DNA of 17,806 nt, from positions 1 to 17,806 of the forward strand of contig CANRHF010000018.1 of NCBI GenBank assembly GCA_947630345.1, written 5' to 3'. Positions 7,114-14,151 of the stretch are shown piece after piece (within the stretch, counting starts at the first letter, position 1; each line of letters opens with the position of its first letter). This stretch comes from an uncultured Oscillospiraceae bacterium. Its GTDB lineage: Bacteria; Bacillota; Clostridia; Oscillospirales; Oscillospiraceae. The notes beneath the pieces were generated by a model. It worked only from the letters and a program-made list of their open reading frames with translations, searched no databases and was not told the origin of the DNA. Both the position numbers and the translations under genes were made by a program.

Positions 7114-8896
7114 AGGCCGGGCGGCGGATAATCTCCCCGCTTCGGAAGACCGCCGTCTGGAGATCGAAAACCGGCTCCGCAATCTGTTCTGGACCGTCAG
7201 CGGAGACTACTCCCTGGACATCCGGCCCGACGCGGATACCTTTCTGCGCAATCCGGCCTTGGCGCTCTACGACGCCGTGAAGCAGGGGGCCTTCGTCAGC
7301 CATTTTGACCCCCGGGCTCTGGCCATTTACACCCTGCAAAAACGGGCGATGGGAGCCGATGAACAGGCCCTCACCACCCTGACCCAGCTGTGTGTGGACG
7401 CGGCGGCCTATCCCCTGGCCAGCCGGGAGCGGCGGGGCGTGGAGGAAATGCGGGCCCGGGCCTTCCGGGAGCTGCTGGAGGGAGGCTTCTTCCGGGGCCG
7501 CCCGGGGCAGCTGCGAAAATGCCTGATCCTCCGGTTCTTGGGCCAGCCGGTACAAATCCCGGAAGAGCTGCTGCCCGCGGTGGAAATTATCGACAGCCTT
7601 TCAGGTGCCCGGGATACGGAGGCCATCATCGCCGCCATCGACCGGCTCTATAACAGCCTGGCGGACCCGGCCTTTGAAGCTCTGCATGGGGATCTCAAGG
7701 CGGTACGCCGGGTGACCGGGGCGGAGCTGGCGGCCTTTTTCCGCAATCAGGCCCTTTCCGACCGGCAGATCCAGCAGGTTCTGGAAGAATACCTGTCCGC
7801 CGCCCGGGAGGAGCTGCTGAAAACCGGCCAGGTCCGTCCCGCCCGCCGGGAGCCGATCCGCCCGGATGACGGCCTGGAGGAGGCCGCGCCGCCGAACCCA
7901 GCGGAGGCGGAGAAGGTCTACGCCTTCATAGAGCGGCAGTTTGGGAAAAGCAATCTGCCGCCGGCGGAGCGGGAAAAGCGAAACCGTTGGCTGTGTACCG
8001 GCATCCATCGGGGCTGCTCCCTCCACTTTACCCAGGGGGTGCTGCAAAACCCCGTGGTGAAAAACACCCAGTACCTGCGCACCCAGATGCAGAGCATGAA
8101 AAACGAAATGTACTTCCAGATGAAGCGGCAGAACATCCAGCGGAGCGTCACGCTGCTCTCCGCCATGCTGAAGCAGGCCCAGATCCAGCGCATGGACGAG
8201 GACACCGTCCCCTCAGAGCAGGGGCAGATCGTCCCCGGGCGGCTGTGGGAGGTGGGCAGAATCCGGGATCCCAAGCTCTTCGACCGGGAAAAAAGGCGGG
8301 ATCAGGCCGGTTTCCTGGTGGACATCCTCCTGGACAGCAGCAGCTCCCAGACCCTGCGCCAGCCCCAGATCGCCGCCCAGGGCTACATCGTCAGCCAGGC
8401 TCTGAGCCTGGCGGGCATCCCTCACCGGGTCTGCGGCTTCTGCTCCTACTGGGACTACACCATGATCCACCGGTACCGGGACTATGACGACCCCATCGAG
8501 GCCAACAGGAACATTTTGCAGTTCCGGGCTTTCGGGGAAAACCGGGACGCGCTGGCCATCCGGGCCATTCGGGAGGGAATGCTTGCCCGCCCGGAGGAGA
8601 AGAAAATCCTGATCCTCCTGTCCGACGGCAGGCCCAACAATCTGGGCGTCCGGCGTCCCGGCAGCCGCCATCCCCCGGCCTATGTGGGGGAGGAGGCCGT
8701 CAGGGACACAGCCCTGGAAGTGCGAAAGACTCGGAGCCAGGGCATTGGGGTGCTGGGGATCTTTGTGGGCGGCGAGGAGGATCTGGCCGCCGAGAGAAAG
8801 ATCTTCGGCAAGGAATTCATCTACAGCCGCAGCATCCTCAGCTTTGCCCACATTGTAGGGACCTATCTGCGGACGCTGATGGAGGACTCCGATTGA
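7103..8896 (+). CDS. VWA-domain protein, CbbO/NorD-like partner of the AAA+ ATPase
   Basis: A 597-residue cytosolic protein: a long helical N-terminal region (to about residue 390) and a C-terminal von Willebrand factor A domain. The MIDAS metal site is intact: DSSSS at 411-415 (DxSxS) after a hydrophobic strand, and Asp508 in LILLSDGRPNN. The arrangement matches NorD/CbbO-type partners of MoxR ATPases; Clostridia homologues are often labelled nitric oxide reductase activation protein, but no such reductase is encoded here. The start is taken as TTG at 7103: GGGAGG is six bases upstream and it overlaps the ATPase stop. An ATG at 7034 in the same frame would add 23 residues that overlap the ATPase. 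No signal peptide. A hairpin terminator follows at 8926. Confidence 0.88.
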   Translation: MEGRGRAADNLPASEDRRLEIENRLRNLFWTVSGDYSLDIRPDADTFLRNPALALYDAVKQGAFVSHFDPRALAIYTLQKRAMGADEQALTTLTQLCVDAAAYPLASRERRGVEEMRARAFRELLEGGFFRGRPGQLRKCLILRFLGQPVQIPEELLPAVEIIDSLSGARDTEAIIAAIDRLYNSLADPAFEALHGDLKAVRRVTGAELAAFFRNQALSDRQIQQVLEEYLSAAREELLKTGQVRPARREPIRPDDGLEEAAPPNPAEAEKVYAFIERQFGKSNLPPAEREKRNRWLCTGIHRGCSLHFTQGVLQNPVVKNTQYLRTQMQSMKNEMYFQMKRQNIQRSVTLLSAMLKQAQIQRMDEDTVPSEQGQIVPGRLWEVGRIRDPKLFDREKRRDQAGFLVDILLDSSSSQTLRQPQIAAQGYIVSQALSLAGIPHRVCGFCSYWDYTMIHRYRDYDDPIEANRNILQFRAFGENRDALAIRAIREGMLARPEEKKILILLSDGRPNNLGVRRPGSRHPPAYVGEEAVRDTALEVRKTRSQGIGVLGIFVGGEEDLAAERKIFGKEFIYSRSILSFAHIVGTYLRTLMEDSD

Positions 8897-8925
8897 GTTT
8901 TAGACGTTTCCCGTCCCACGGAAAG

Positions 8926-8950
8926 GGCCGCCGGTTTTCCCGGCGGCCTT
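8926..8950. terminator. Shared terminator between two convergent genes
   Basis: A perfect 9-bp GC-rich stem (GGCCGCCGG with its complement) has a 5-nt loop in the 61-nt gap between the VWA stop (8896) and the surface-protein stop (8958). On the plus strand it is followed by TTGCCTATTTT and on the minus strand by CTTTCC, so it can serve both genes, better on the plus strand. Confidence 0.75.
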
Positions 8951-8957
8951 GCCTATT

Positions 8958-11705
8958 TTAAGAATCTTCTTTCCTTTCGGGTAAACTCTTGAAAAGTTTT
9001 AATTCCCGTGTCTGGCAGCGGTGGTCGTCGTAGGCATCGTACACCGCCGCCGCCAGGGCCGGCAGCAAGATCAGCAGGTGCAAAATGCAGCATTTTTCCA
9101 CGGTAAAGGGAAGGCCCGTCAGAGGCGGCCCCTCCTCCACGTCCGGCACGGTCACATCCGGCACATGGGGAATCCCCGGCACATTGGGAATATCCGGAAC
9201 ATGGGGGATGTCTGGCACATCGGGAATGTCGGGAACGTCGGGAACGTCGGGGACATCCGGCACATCGGGGACATCCGGAATATCGGGGACATCCGGAACA
9301 TCGGGGACATCCGGCACATCGGGGGCATCCGGCACATCGGGGACATCCGGAACGGTGGAAGCATCCGACCCGCCGGTTGGCTCTGGCGGGTCCGGCGGGG
9401 CCTGGGGGGCGGCGATGGTCAGCTTGCCGGCGACTTGGACAACATAGTTGCCGCTCACGTCCTCATCCCCGTTTAATACGCACAGGCTCTCCAAACCCTC
9501 CACCTCCGTGTAAATTCCCGGGTCCGTGCCGGTGATCCGGGCGCGCAGTGTCAGGCTGTCGCCATACACAAGTTCGCCCTCCTGTAGGTCCCACGGGGTG
9601 ATCTCCAAGGTTACGGGGTCGCCGGTATAAGGGCGGGTCTCCTCTCTGCCCAGGAATAGCGCCCGCCGCGCGATCACAAAAACGGCGCTGGCCCGCGCCT
9701 GGGGCAGGTTCTTCGTGGCGGGCCAAACCGCCTCCACCTTGTACGTCCCCGCATCCTTCGGCCTTTCAGCGAGGGGCTCTTCCCCGGCTTCGTTTACTCG
9801 ATAGTAGGTGATCTCGGGCTGGCCATACCCCTCAGCGCCGGGGCCTTCCACCGCTGCCGCCGGCTCCGGCTGTTCGCCGTAAATCAGGCCGCCTTGCCGG
9901 ACCCAGGCGGTATAGGCGCTTTCCCCGGCGGCCCTGATCTCCAGGCAGCCGTCGGTGTACTGAATCGTCATGTCATAGCACCCCACGTTTTCGCCGGTCA
10001 CGGAAAAATCCTCCGCCGTCAGGCCCATTTGGTAGATGCCGGCATCCGTGCCGGAGGCATAGGCCCTTTTTTCGGGGGCAAGGACCACCTCCAGGCCGGG
10101 CGGCAGCGCCGGACGGCCCTCCGTTTCCACCGTGAAGCCCTCGATTTCATGGGGCTTTCCGTCATATTGGGCATCGTTCCGGTTTCCGGTGATCTGGATG
10201 GTCAGGGGGATTTTTTCGGTGGCCGTCACCACGGCCCCGGAGGCGGTGACCTTTTCGCCGCCAAATGTCCCCTCGGCAAAGGCAGTGTTCTCGATGGCGC
10301 CGGCGCGCACATCCTCCACCGTCACCACATAGGCCGTGGTGAAAGCGCCGCGCTCGCCGGGCAAAAGGGACGGAATGGTTTCCCGCAGCCCGGTCAGGGA
10401 GTCGGTCACGGTGATGCCGGTGACCGTCACGTTTCCGGTGTTGGAAACCGTGACGGTGTAGGTGATCGTGTCGAATAGACCCGCGCCGCCGGTTTGGTCG
10501 GCGGTTTTCGTCACTGTCAGCGCCGGGGCGGGGCTGGGGACAGTCACAGCGGCGGCATCCGAGGCAGAGACCTGGATGCCGAAAAGGCTGTAGCCGGTGG
10601 CGGCGGCAGTTCCCGTCAGGGTTTGGCCTCCAAAGGCCCGGATGAGTTCCTCCGTCACGGTGAAGGAGGCGGTCCGTTCCCTGGACTCCCCGGCCGGAAG
10701 GTCGCCGATTTCCCAATCCTGGTCGCCGGGCAGTGTAACCCCCTCCATCCGGTCCTCCACCGTTACCCCATAAAGGTCTACTTGTCCGCTGTTTGTGACC
10801 GTAACTGTGTAAGTAACCGTATCGCCAAGCTGCGGAGCCGGTTTGTCCACGGTCTTGGTCACCTCCAAAGCGGGGCCGCGCACGGGAAATACCACGGTAT
10901 CGGTGCTGTTAACGGTGGCGCTGGTGGTAAACGTGCCGTTGTCGGCGGTTTCGCCGTTATTGGTCACATTCACCGTGCCATAATAGTTGACGGCGGCGAA
11001 AACCGTGGCCGTCACCGCGCCGTCCCGCGCGTCCTCCCCCCGGACCGTGTAGGGAAAGGAACCGGTCCAGACGCCGTCCTGATCGTGGACAGGAACGGTG
11101 TAGGGCGTATCCCCGATGATCACGGTGACCGCTTGCAGGTCCCGCTTAAAGCCTTGCAGCTGCTCGCTGTCATCCGGCGTAACGGTCAGGTCCAATGTGA
11201 CGGTCTGGCCGATCTCCGCCTCATCCAGCCCCTCTTCCAGGATGGAAACCGCCAGCTTGGGACGGTAGGCCGTCACATAGTGGTCCACATTCTGGTTGGC
11301 GTGCATGGTGTACGCGAATTCCACGCTGCCGTTTTGGGAAACGACCCCGCCCCGCAGGCCGGGGTTGGCGTGATTCTCATAGTACGCGCTGGTGATCAGG
11401 CAGCCCTCCTCCGGCGTAACCGTGAAGCTGACGCCCACCCCGGCGCCTGTGAAGTGCTGAGTGGTAAAGGTGGTGACCGAATCGTCGGAGACCACGGTCC
11501 AGTCGCTGGGAAGGACGGTCTTCCCCACGGCCGTGACAGCGCAGTGCTCCAAATGGAAGACAAAGCTGCCGGTCACCTGTTCCCCGGCAACTTCGGCCTG
11601 TTCCATTGCTGGTCCGCTCCGGCTGTCAGCGTAGACAAGAGCGCTCCGCACGGATCCAAGGAGCATCACGGACAACGCGAGCATCATCATACGGCGAAAT
11701 TTCAT
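8958..11705 (-). CDS. Large exported surface protein: DUF11/DUF7507-like repeats, MBG-like domains, PDV stalk, C-terminal membrane anchor
   Basis: A 915-residue predicted cell-surface protein. The N-terminal signal (MKFRRMMMLALSVMLLG) probably ends after Ala26 (VYA-DS). An N-terminal domain (27-270) precedes two DUF11/DUF7507-like beta repeats starting ALEVTKTVDK and ALTVTKTADQ (about 273-390 and 392-497). These are followed by two or three MBG-like modules (about 500-765) with QYDGKPHEIEG and KDAGTYKVEAVW. A Pro-Asp-Val/Ile stalk covers about 785-855. Then come PPLTGLPFTVEKCC, one membrane segment (LHLLILLPALAAAVY) and a basic tail of about 30 residues. No canonical LPXTG precedes the membrane segment, so direct membrane anchoring is more likely than sortase attachment. 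The start follows AGGAGGT five bases upstream. The role is probably adhesion or wall structure; the ligand is unknown. Confidence 0.85.
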   Translation of the reverse strand: MKFRRMMMLALSVMLLGSVRSALVYADSRSGPAMEQAEVAGEQVTGSFVFHLEHCAVTAVGKTVLPSDWTVVSDDSVTTFTTQHFTGAGVGVSFTVTPEEGCLITSAYYENHANPGLRGGVVSQNGSVEFAYTMHANQNVDHYVTAYRPKLAVSILEEGLDEAEIGQTVTLDLTVTPDDSEQLQGFKRDLQAVTVIIGDTPYTVPVHDQDGVWTGSFPYTVRGEDARDGAVTATVFAAVNYYGTVNVTNNGETADNGTFTTSATVNSTDTVVFPVRGPALEVTKTVDKPAPQLGDTVTYTVTVTNSGQVDLYGVTVEDRMEGVTLPGDQDWEIGDLPAGESRERTASFTVTEELIRAFGGQTLTGTAAATGYSLFGIQVSASDAAAVTVPSPAPALTVTKTADQTGGAGLFDTITYTVTVSNTGNVTVTGITVTDSLTGLRETIPSLLPGERGAFTTAYVVTVEDVRAGAIENTAFAEGTFGGEKVTASGAVVTATEKIPLTIQITGNRNDAQYDGKPHEIEGFTVETEGRPALPPGLEVVLAPEKRAYASGTDAGIYQMGLTAEDFSVTGENVGCYDMTIQYTDGCLEIRAAGESAYTAWVRQGGLIYGEQPEPAAAVEGPGAEGYGQPEITYYRVNEAGEEPLAERPKDAGTYKVEAVWPATKNLPQARASAVFVIARRALFLGREETRPYTGDPVTLEITPWDLQEGELVYGDSLTLRARITGTDPGIYTEVEGLESLCVLNGDEDVSGNYVVQVAGKLTIAAPQAPPDPPEPTGGSDASTVPDVPDVPDAPDVPDVPDVPDVPDIPDVPDVPDVPDVPDVPDIPDVPDIPHVPDIPNVPGIPHVPDVTVPDVEEGPPLTGLPFTVEKCCILHLLILLPALAAAVYDAYDDHRCQTRELKLFKSLPERKEDS
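9139..9353 (-). repeat. In-frame 9-bp tandem repeat encoding the PDV/PDI stalk
   Basis: About 24 units of 9 bp (consensus on the coding strand GATGTCCCN or GATGTGCCN) encode Pro-Asp-Val/Ile triplets. Units at the 3' end of the gene diverge to PHV, PNV and PGI. Such repeats form extended stalks and can change length by slippage in whole-codon steps without breaking the frame. Confidence 0.9.
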
Positions 11706-11750
11706 ACGCTACCTCCTTATTCTGACTCCATTGAGCGAATTTTTAAAGTG

Positions 11751-11769
11751 GGAACGGGGCCCCCGTTCC
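11751..11769. repeat. 19-bp palindrome in the leader of the surface-protein gene
   Basis: GGAACGGGG and CCCCGTTCC flank a single central base with no mismatch. It lies about 45-65 nt before the surface-protein ATG and downstream of its presumed promoter. It could be an operator or, as RNA, a GC-rich leader hairpin with a 3-nt loop. Nothing in the sequence decides between these. Confidence 0.45.
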
Positions 11770-11776
11770 TCCCTTC

Positions 11777-11805
11777 ATTCTATGCGCTTCGACACCGTTT
11801 GACAT
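11777..11805 (-). promoter_or_regulatory. Possible promoter of the surface-protein gene
   Basis: On the minus strand a TAGAAT -10 (11782-11777) lies 17 bp from ATGTCA (11805-11800), which matches four of six -35 positions. It is the best match in the 276-nt gap upstream of the gene. Together with the palindrome at 11751-11769 it would give a leader of about 65 nt. The weak -35 keeps confidence low. Confidence 0.4.
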
Positions 11806-11846
11806 TTTTACGGGCCGTGGGGCCGGGTGGCGGGATAAGCGAATAC

Positions 11847-11896
11847 AGCGCCGCCCCGGGGCGTCCTCTGCGAGGAAGGCGCGACGGGGCGGCGCT
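11847..11896. repeat. Long inverted repeat between the surface-protein and CHAP genes
   Basis: Two perfect 11-bp arms (AGCGCCGCCCC and complement) enclose 28 bp that are themselves GC-rich. On the plus strand the structure is followed by TTGCGTCATTATTTTG. It may add to termination downstream of the CHAP gene (stop at 11982) or insulate the surface-protein promoter. No plus-strand gene ends here. Confidence 0.4.
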
Positions 11897-11910
11897 TGCG
11901 TCATTATTTT

Positions 11911-11949
11911 GTTTGACCTTTTCAAACGGCGCGGCCCGAAAACCGGGCC
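11911..11949 (-). terminator. Probable terminator of the CHAP-domain gene
   Basis: Reading the minus strand, 33 nt after the CHAP stop, a GGCCCG...CGGGCC stem (11949-11933) with a 5-nt loop is followed by a second small stem, GTTTGA...TCAAAC (11927-11911). The stems are short but lie in the expected place; no clean T-run follows, so this is a moderate call. Confidence 0.4.
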
Positions 11950-11981
11950 CCATTATCCGCCTGCTCATCCCTTCAAATGCT

Positions 11982-12545
11982 TTAAAACACCGCCTGCGCG
12001 GCCTCGGCGGCGGAAGGTTCTTCGTCGTAAGCGGGGTACCCATAGCCCCAGATCTGCTCCGCGTCCCGGGAATATACCCGCTTGGCCACCTGGTCGGCGG
12101 TGTTCCCCTCAATGGTATACACGTTTTCCTCGTCCACCTGATAGACCAGCCCGGTATGGGTCAGCTTGTTTTCCTCGTACCCGAAGAAGATCTGGGCGCC
12201 GACCTTGGGGGTCTTTCCAGCCTGCCCCTTCTCCTTGAAATACCCGTAGGAGTATGTACAGCCCGCGCCCCTGCTTTTTTCCGGCTGGCAAAGCAGCTTC
12301 AGAGCCGCCTCGTAGCCATAAGCGGTCAGGAAGCACCAATCGATGAACATATCGCACCAGGCATAGCCATTTTTCTTGCCGTTGTACCAATTCGGGTACT
12401 TGGTATCAAAATCCCGGGCGTACTTGGTGTAATTCCCATCCCCCGCGTTGGCGGTCTTGCTGTCCAGGCCGCAGTCGGTCTCCTTTTCAAAATAGCCGAT
12501 CTCCCCCATGGCGACGGCGATCACCTTGCTGACAGGATTCCCCAT
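11982..12545 (-). CDS. CHAP-like cysteine peptidase/amidase domain protein (endolysin-type)
   Basis: A 187-residue single-domain protein of the CHAP (NlpC/P60-related) class that cleaves peptidoglycan peptide or amide bonds. The catalytic Cys64 is in YAWCDMFIDWCF, the His130 is in LTHTGLVYQV, and the third polar position is probably Glu146/Asn148 in YTIEGNT. The arrangement resembles the catalytic domain of Clostridia phage endolysins (WCDMFVDW-type motif), but no cell-wall-binding domain follows and no signal peptide is visible. Either it is released by lysis or an unusual route, or it acts inside. AGGAGG lies eight bases before the ATG. It is divergent from the kinase 1 gene across a 168-nt shared regulatory region. 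No other phage genes are nearby, so it may be a domesticated lysin; that is inference. Confidence 0.8.
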   Translation of the reverse strand: MGNPVSKVIAVAMGEIGYFEKETDCGLDSKTANAGDGNYTKYARDFDTKYPNWYNGKKNGYAWCDMFIDWCFLTAYGYEAALKLLCQPEKSRGAGCTYSYGYFKEKGQAGKTPKVGAQIFFGYEENKLTHTGLVYQVDEENVYTIEGNTADQVAKRVYSRDAEQIWGYGYPAYDEEPSAAEAAQAVF

Positions 12546-12594
12546 TTTTATTTCCTCCTTCGTTTTTTAGTCGTAAAAAACCTGCTTTGAGGCT

Positions 12595-12624
12595 ATTTTA
12601 CTACTTTCGGCCTGTCTTTGTCAA
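12595..12624 (-). promoter_or_regulatory. Promoter of the CHAP-domain gene
   Basis: On the minus strand a perfect TTGACA (12624-12619) and TAAAAT (12600-12595) are 18 bp apart. The leader would be about 40 nt. The -35 lies only 28 bp from the -35 of the divergent kinase 1 promoter (12653), so one regulator could affect both. Confidence 0.7.
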
Positions 12625-12652
12625 TATTTGCCTCCCTCCCCGTTATTTCAGG

Positions 12653-12681
12653 TTGAAATTTCGCCCTTTCGCCTGTAAAAT
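12653..12681 (+). promoter_or_regulatory. Promoter of histidine kinase 1, in a 45-bp block shared with the regulator promoter
   Basis: TTGAAA (12653-12658) and TAAAAT (12676-12681) are 17 bp apart. The block 12652-12696 matches 14096-14140 at 40 of 45 positions, including spacer and downstream bases that a plain sigma-A promoter would not need to conserve. Confidence 0.7.
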
Positions 12682-12713
12682 AATACTATCCGGCGGCGAA
12701 GGAAGTGGGATCG

Positions 12714-13988
12714 ATGGAATATTATATTTTGACAATTCTATGGGTAGCGATTGAAAACCTGTTCTGCCTTATGCTGCTTTCCGCATTTTTCCCCGCAAAA
12801 CGAAGCAGGGCAGTCATAGGTCTTGCCTATCTGTCCCATTGTGTTTTCCAAACCGTTCTTGTAAGCATCTCCCCAGCTGAGCTTCACCCTTTTATTGCTA
12901 TTACGACTCTGCTGCTGGTCAGCCAGTACCTGTTTGATGGGAAATGGATTCCCAAACTGATCATATGCGTACTTGGGCTTCTGATCCTTGTAATCATGGA
13001 TACCGTTACGGTTTATGGCGCAATAGCGGTTTTGGGGCTTTCCTATGAGGGATTTGTCTTCCGGCAGCTTTTATATTCCACCGTCATTACCGCCGAAAAG
13101 CTGTTCGTTCTTTTCCTTGGTTGGTATCTGTGCCGATTCCGCGCCATTCGAGAGTTCCATATTCAAAGCCGGTGGATGCTCCTGGCGCTTCTTTTCCCGC
13201 TATTCAGTCTGGTTTTTTTAACGACTTTATTCCTCCAGTCCAAGAACGAAGCGGACCTCTCTATCGGTATCGTGATCCTGAGCGGCGGGCTGGCGCTGGC
13301 GAATATCGGGGTGCAGTTCACGATTTATTACATGGAAAAAGCCACCCGGAAGGAACAGGAGGACCTCCTGCTCCGCCGGCAGATGGATCTACAGACAGAA
13401 AACATCCTGGCCCTGGAGAAGATTTACCGGGCCCAGCGGCAGAACGTCCACGAGTTCCGCCATCATTTGCAGACCCTCCAAACGCTTCTGAAGGAAAATC
13501 AGATCTCCAAGGCCCAGGAATATCTGGACACCATCCAGCAAACCCAGACCGTCCGGGTGTTCAGCGTCCGCTCCGGGCATCCCATCCTGGACGTGGTGCT
13601 GAACGAAAAATACCAGGCCGCCCAGGAGAAGGGCATCGCTATGCAGATCCAGGTCAATGACCTGTCCGCCCTTTCCCTGCCCACAGACGCCCTGGTGGTG
13701 CTGCTATCCAACCTGCTGGACAACGCCATCGAGGCGGCGGAAAAACGCGCGGGCGCAAAGGAAATTGAATGTAAGCTGCTCCTGGAGAGTAGCCTTTACC
13801 TCTCCGTGGGAAATACCTCCCAAGAAGTGACCATCCTCAACGGGCAGATCGCCACCACCAAGGCGGACAAGCTGGATCACGGTTACGGCCTGATAGCTGT
13901 CCGAAAAATACTGGACGGCTGGAAGGCGGAGTATGCATTCGAGTACAAGGATGGCTGGTTCCAATTTGCCGCGGAGATCCCCCTTTAA
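12714..13988 (+). CDS. AgrC-like sensor histidine kinase 1 (GHKL type)
   Basis: A 424-residue membrane histidine kinase. The N-terminal half (1-205) holds about six hydrophobic segments and is the sensor. A linker helix leads to the dimerisation/phosphoacceptor motif NVHEFRHHLQTLQTLL, where His250 (in EFRHH) lines up with the conserved His of AgrC-type FRHDY boxes. The ATP-binding domain has an N-box in LLSNLLDNAIEAAEK and a G-box in HGYGLIAVRKILDG. The ATG at 12714 is chosen: AAGGAAG lies eight bases upstream, and the paralogue starts the same way (MEY). An in-frame GTG at 12705 has no space for a ribosome binding site. No regulator is attached directly; the likely partner is the LytTR regulator 163 nt downstream. 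The 5' half is visibly more AT-rich than the 3' half. Confidence 0.9.
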   Translation: MEYYILTILWVAIENLFCLMLLSAFFPAKRSRAVIGLAYLSHCVFQTVLVSISPAELHPFIAITTLLLVSQYLFDGKWIPKLIICVLGLLILVIMDTVTVYGAIAVLGLSYEGFVFRQLLYSTVITAEKLFVLFLGWYLCRFRAIREFHIQSRWMLLALLFPLFSLVFLTTLFLQSKNEADLSIGIVILSGGLALANIGVQFTIYYMEKATRKEQEDLLLRRQMDLQTENILALEKIYRAQRQNVHEFRHHLQTLQTLLKENQISKAQEYLDTIQQTQTVRVFSVRSGHPILDVVLNEKYQAAQEKGIAMQIQVNDLSALSLPTDALVVLLSNLLDNAIEAAEKRAGAKEIECKLLLESSLYLSVGNTSQEVTILNGQIATTKADKLDHGYGLIAVRKILDGWKAEYAFEYKDGWFQFAAEIPL

Positions 13989-14005
13989 AAATAACAACGG
14001 ATTTG

Positions 14006-14035
14006 ACCGCCCCGGCGTGAAAAGCGCGGGGCGGT
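14006..14035 (+). terminator. Terminator after kinase 1
   Basis: Arms ACCGCCCCG and CGGGGCGGT (9 bp, extendable by GCG/CGC with one bulged base) form a GC-rich hairpin 17 nt after the kinase 1 stop, followed by TCAGCTTATCAATCTTTT. With the separate regulator promoter at 14097, this makes kinase 1 its own transcription unit. Confidence 0.6.
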
Positions 14036-14096
14036 TCAGCTTATCAATCTTTTCGTTCCCACTGCCCTGTTTTTCAACGATCCCGATGATTTATAG

Positions 14097-14125
14097 TTGA
14101 AATTTCGCCCCTTTATCTGTAAAAT
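14097..14125 (+). promoter_or_regulatory. Promoter of the LytTR regulator / kinase 2 operon
   Basis: TTGAAA (14097-14102) and TAAAAT (14120-14125) are 17 bp apart, in the second copy of the 45-bp block (14096-14140). The likely transcription start is near 14132, giving a leader of about 20 nt. Confidence 0.7.
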
Positions 14126-14151
14126 AATACTATCTGGCGGGAGGTGATTCC

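Noticed and set aside
9021..9476. Plus-strand frames with GNVGDIRHIG or SGTSGTSG repeats, resembling a repetitive protein
   Set aside because: They are the complement of the PDV stalk repeat; the 9-bp period keeps every frame open. The minus-strand frame alone is joined to a signal peptide and folded domains.
11743..11925. 60-codon minus-strand frame between the CHAP and surface-protein genes
   Set aside because: No ribosome binding site, Arg/Pro-rich composition from the GC-rich inverted repeat, and it lies across presumed terminator and promoter sequences.
11982..12545. Prophage remnant around the endolysin-like gene
   Set aside because: No holin, tail, integrase, terminase or attachment-site repeat is seen nearby; one lysin-like gene alone is not enough.
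10494..12590. A 698-codon plus-strand open frame
   Set aside because: It runs antisense through the surface-protein gene and the CHAP gene, both well supported, and lacks family motifs.
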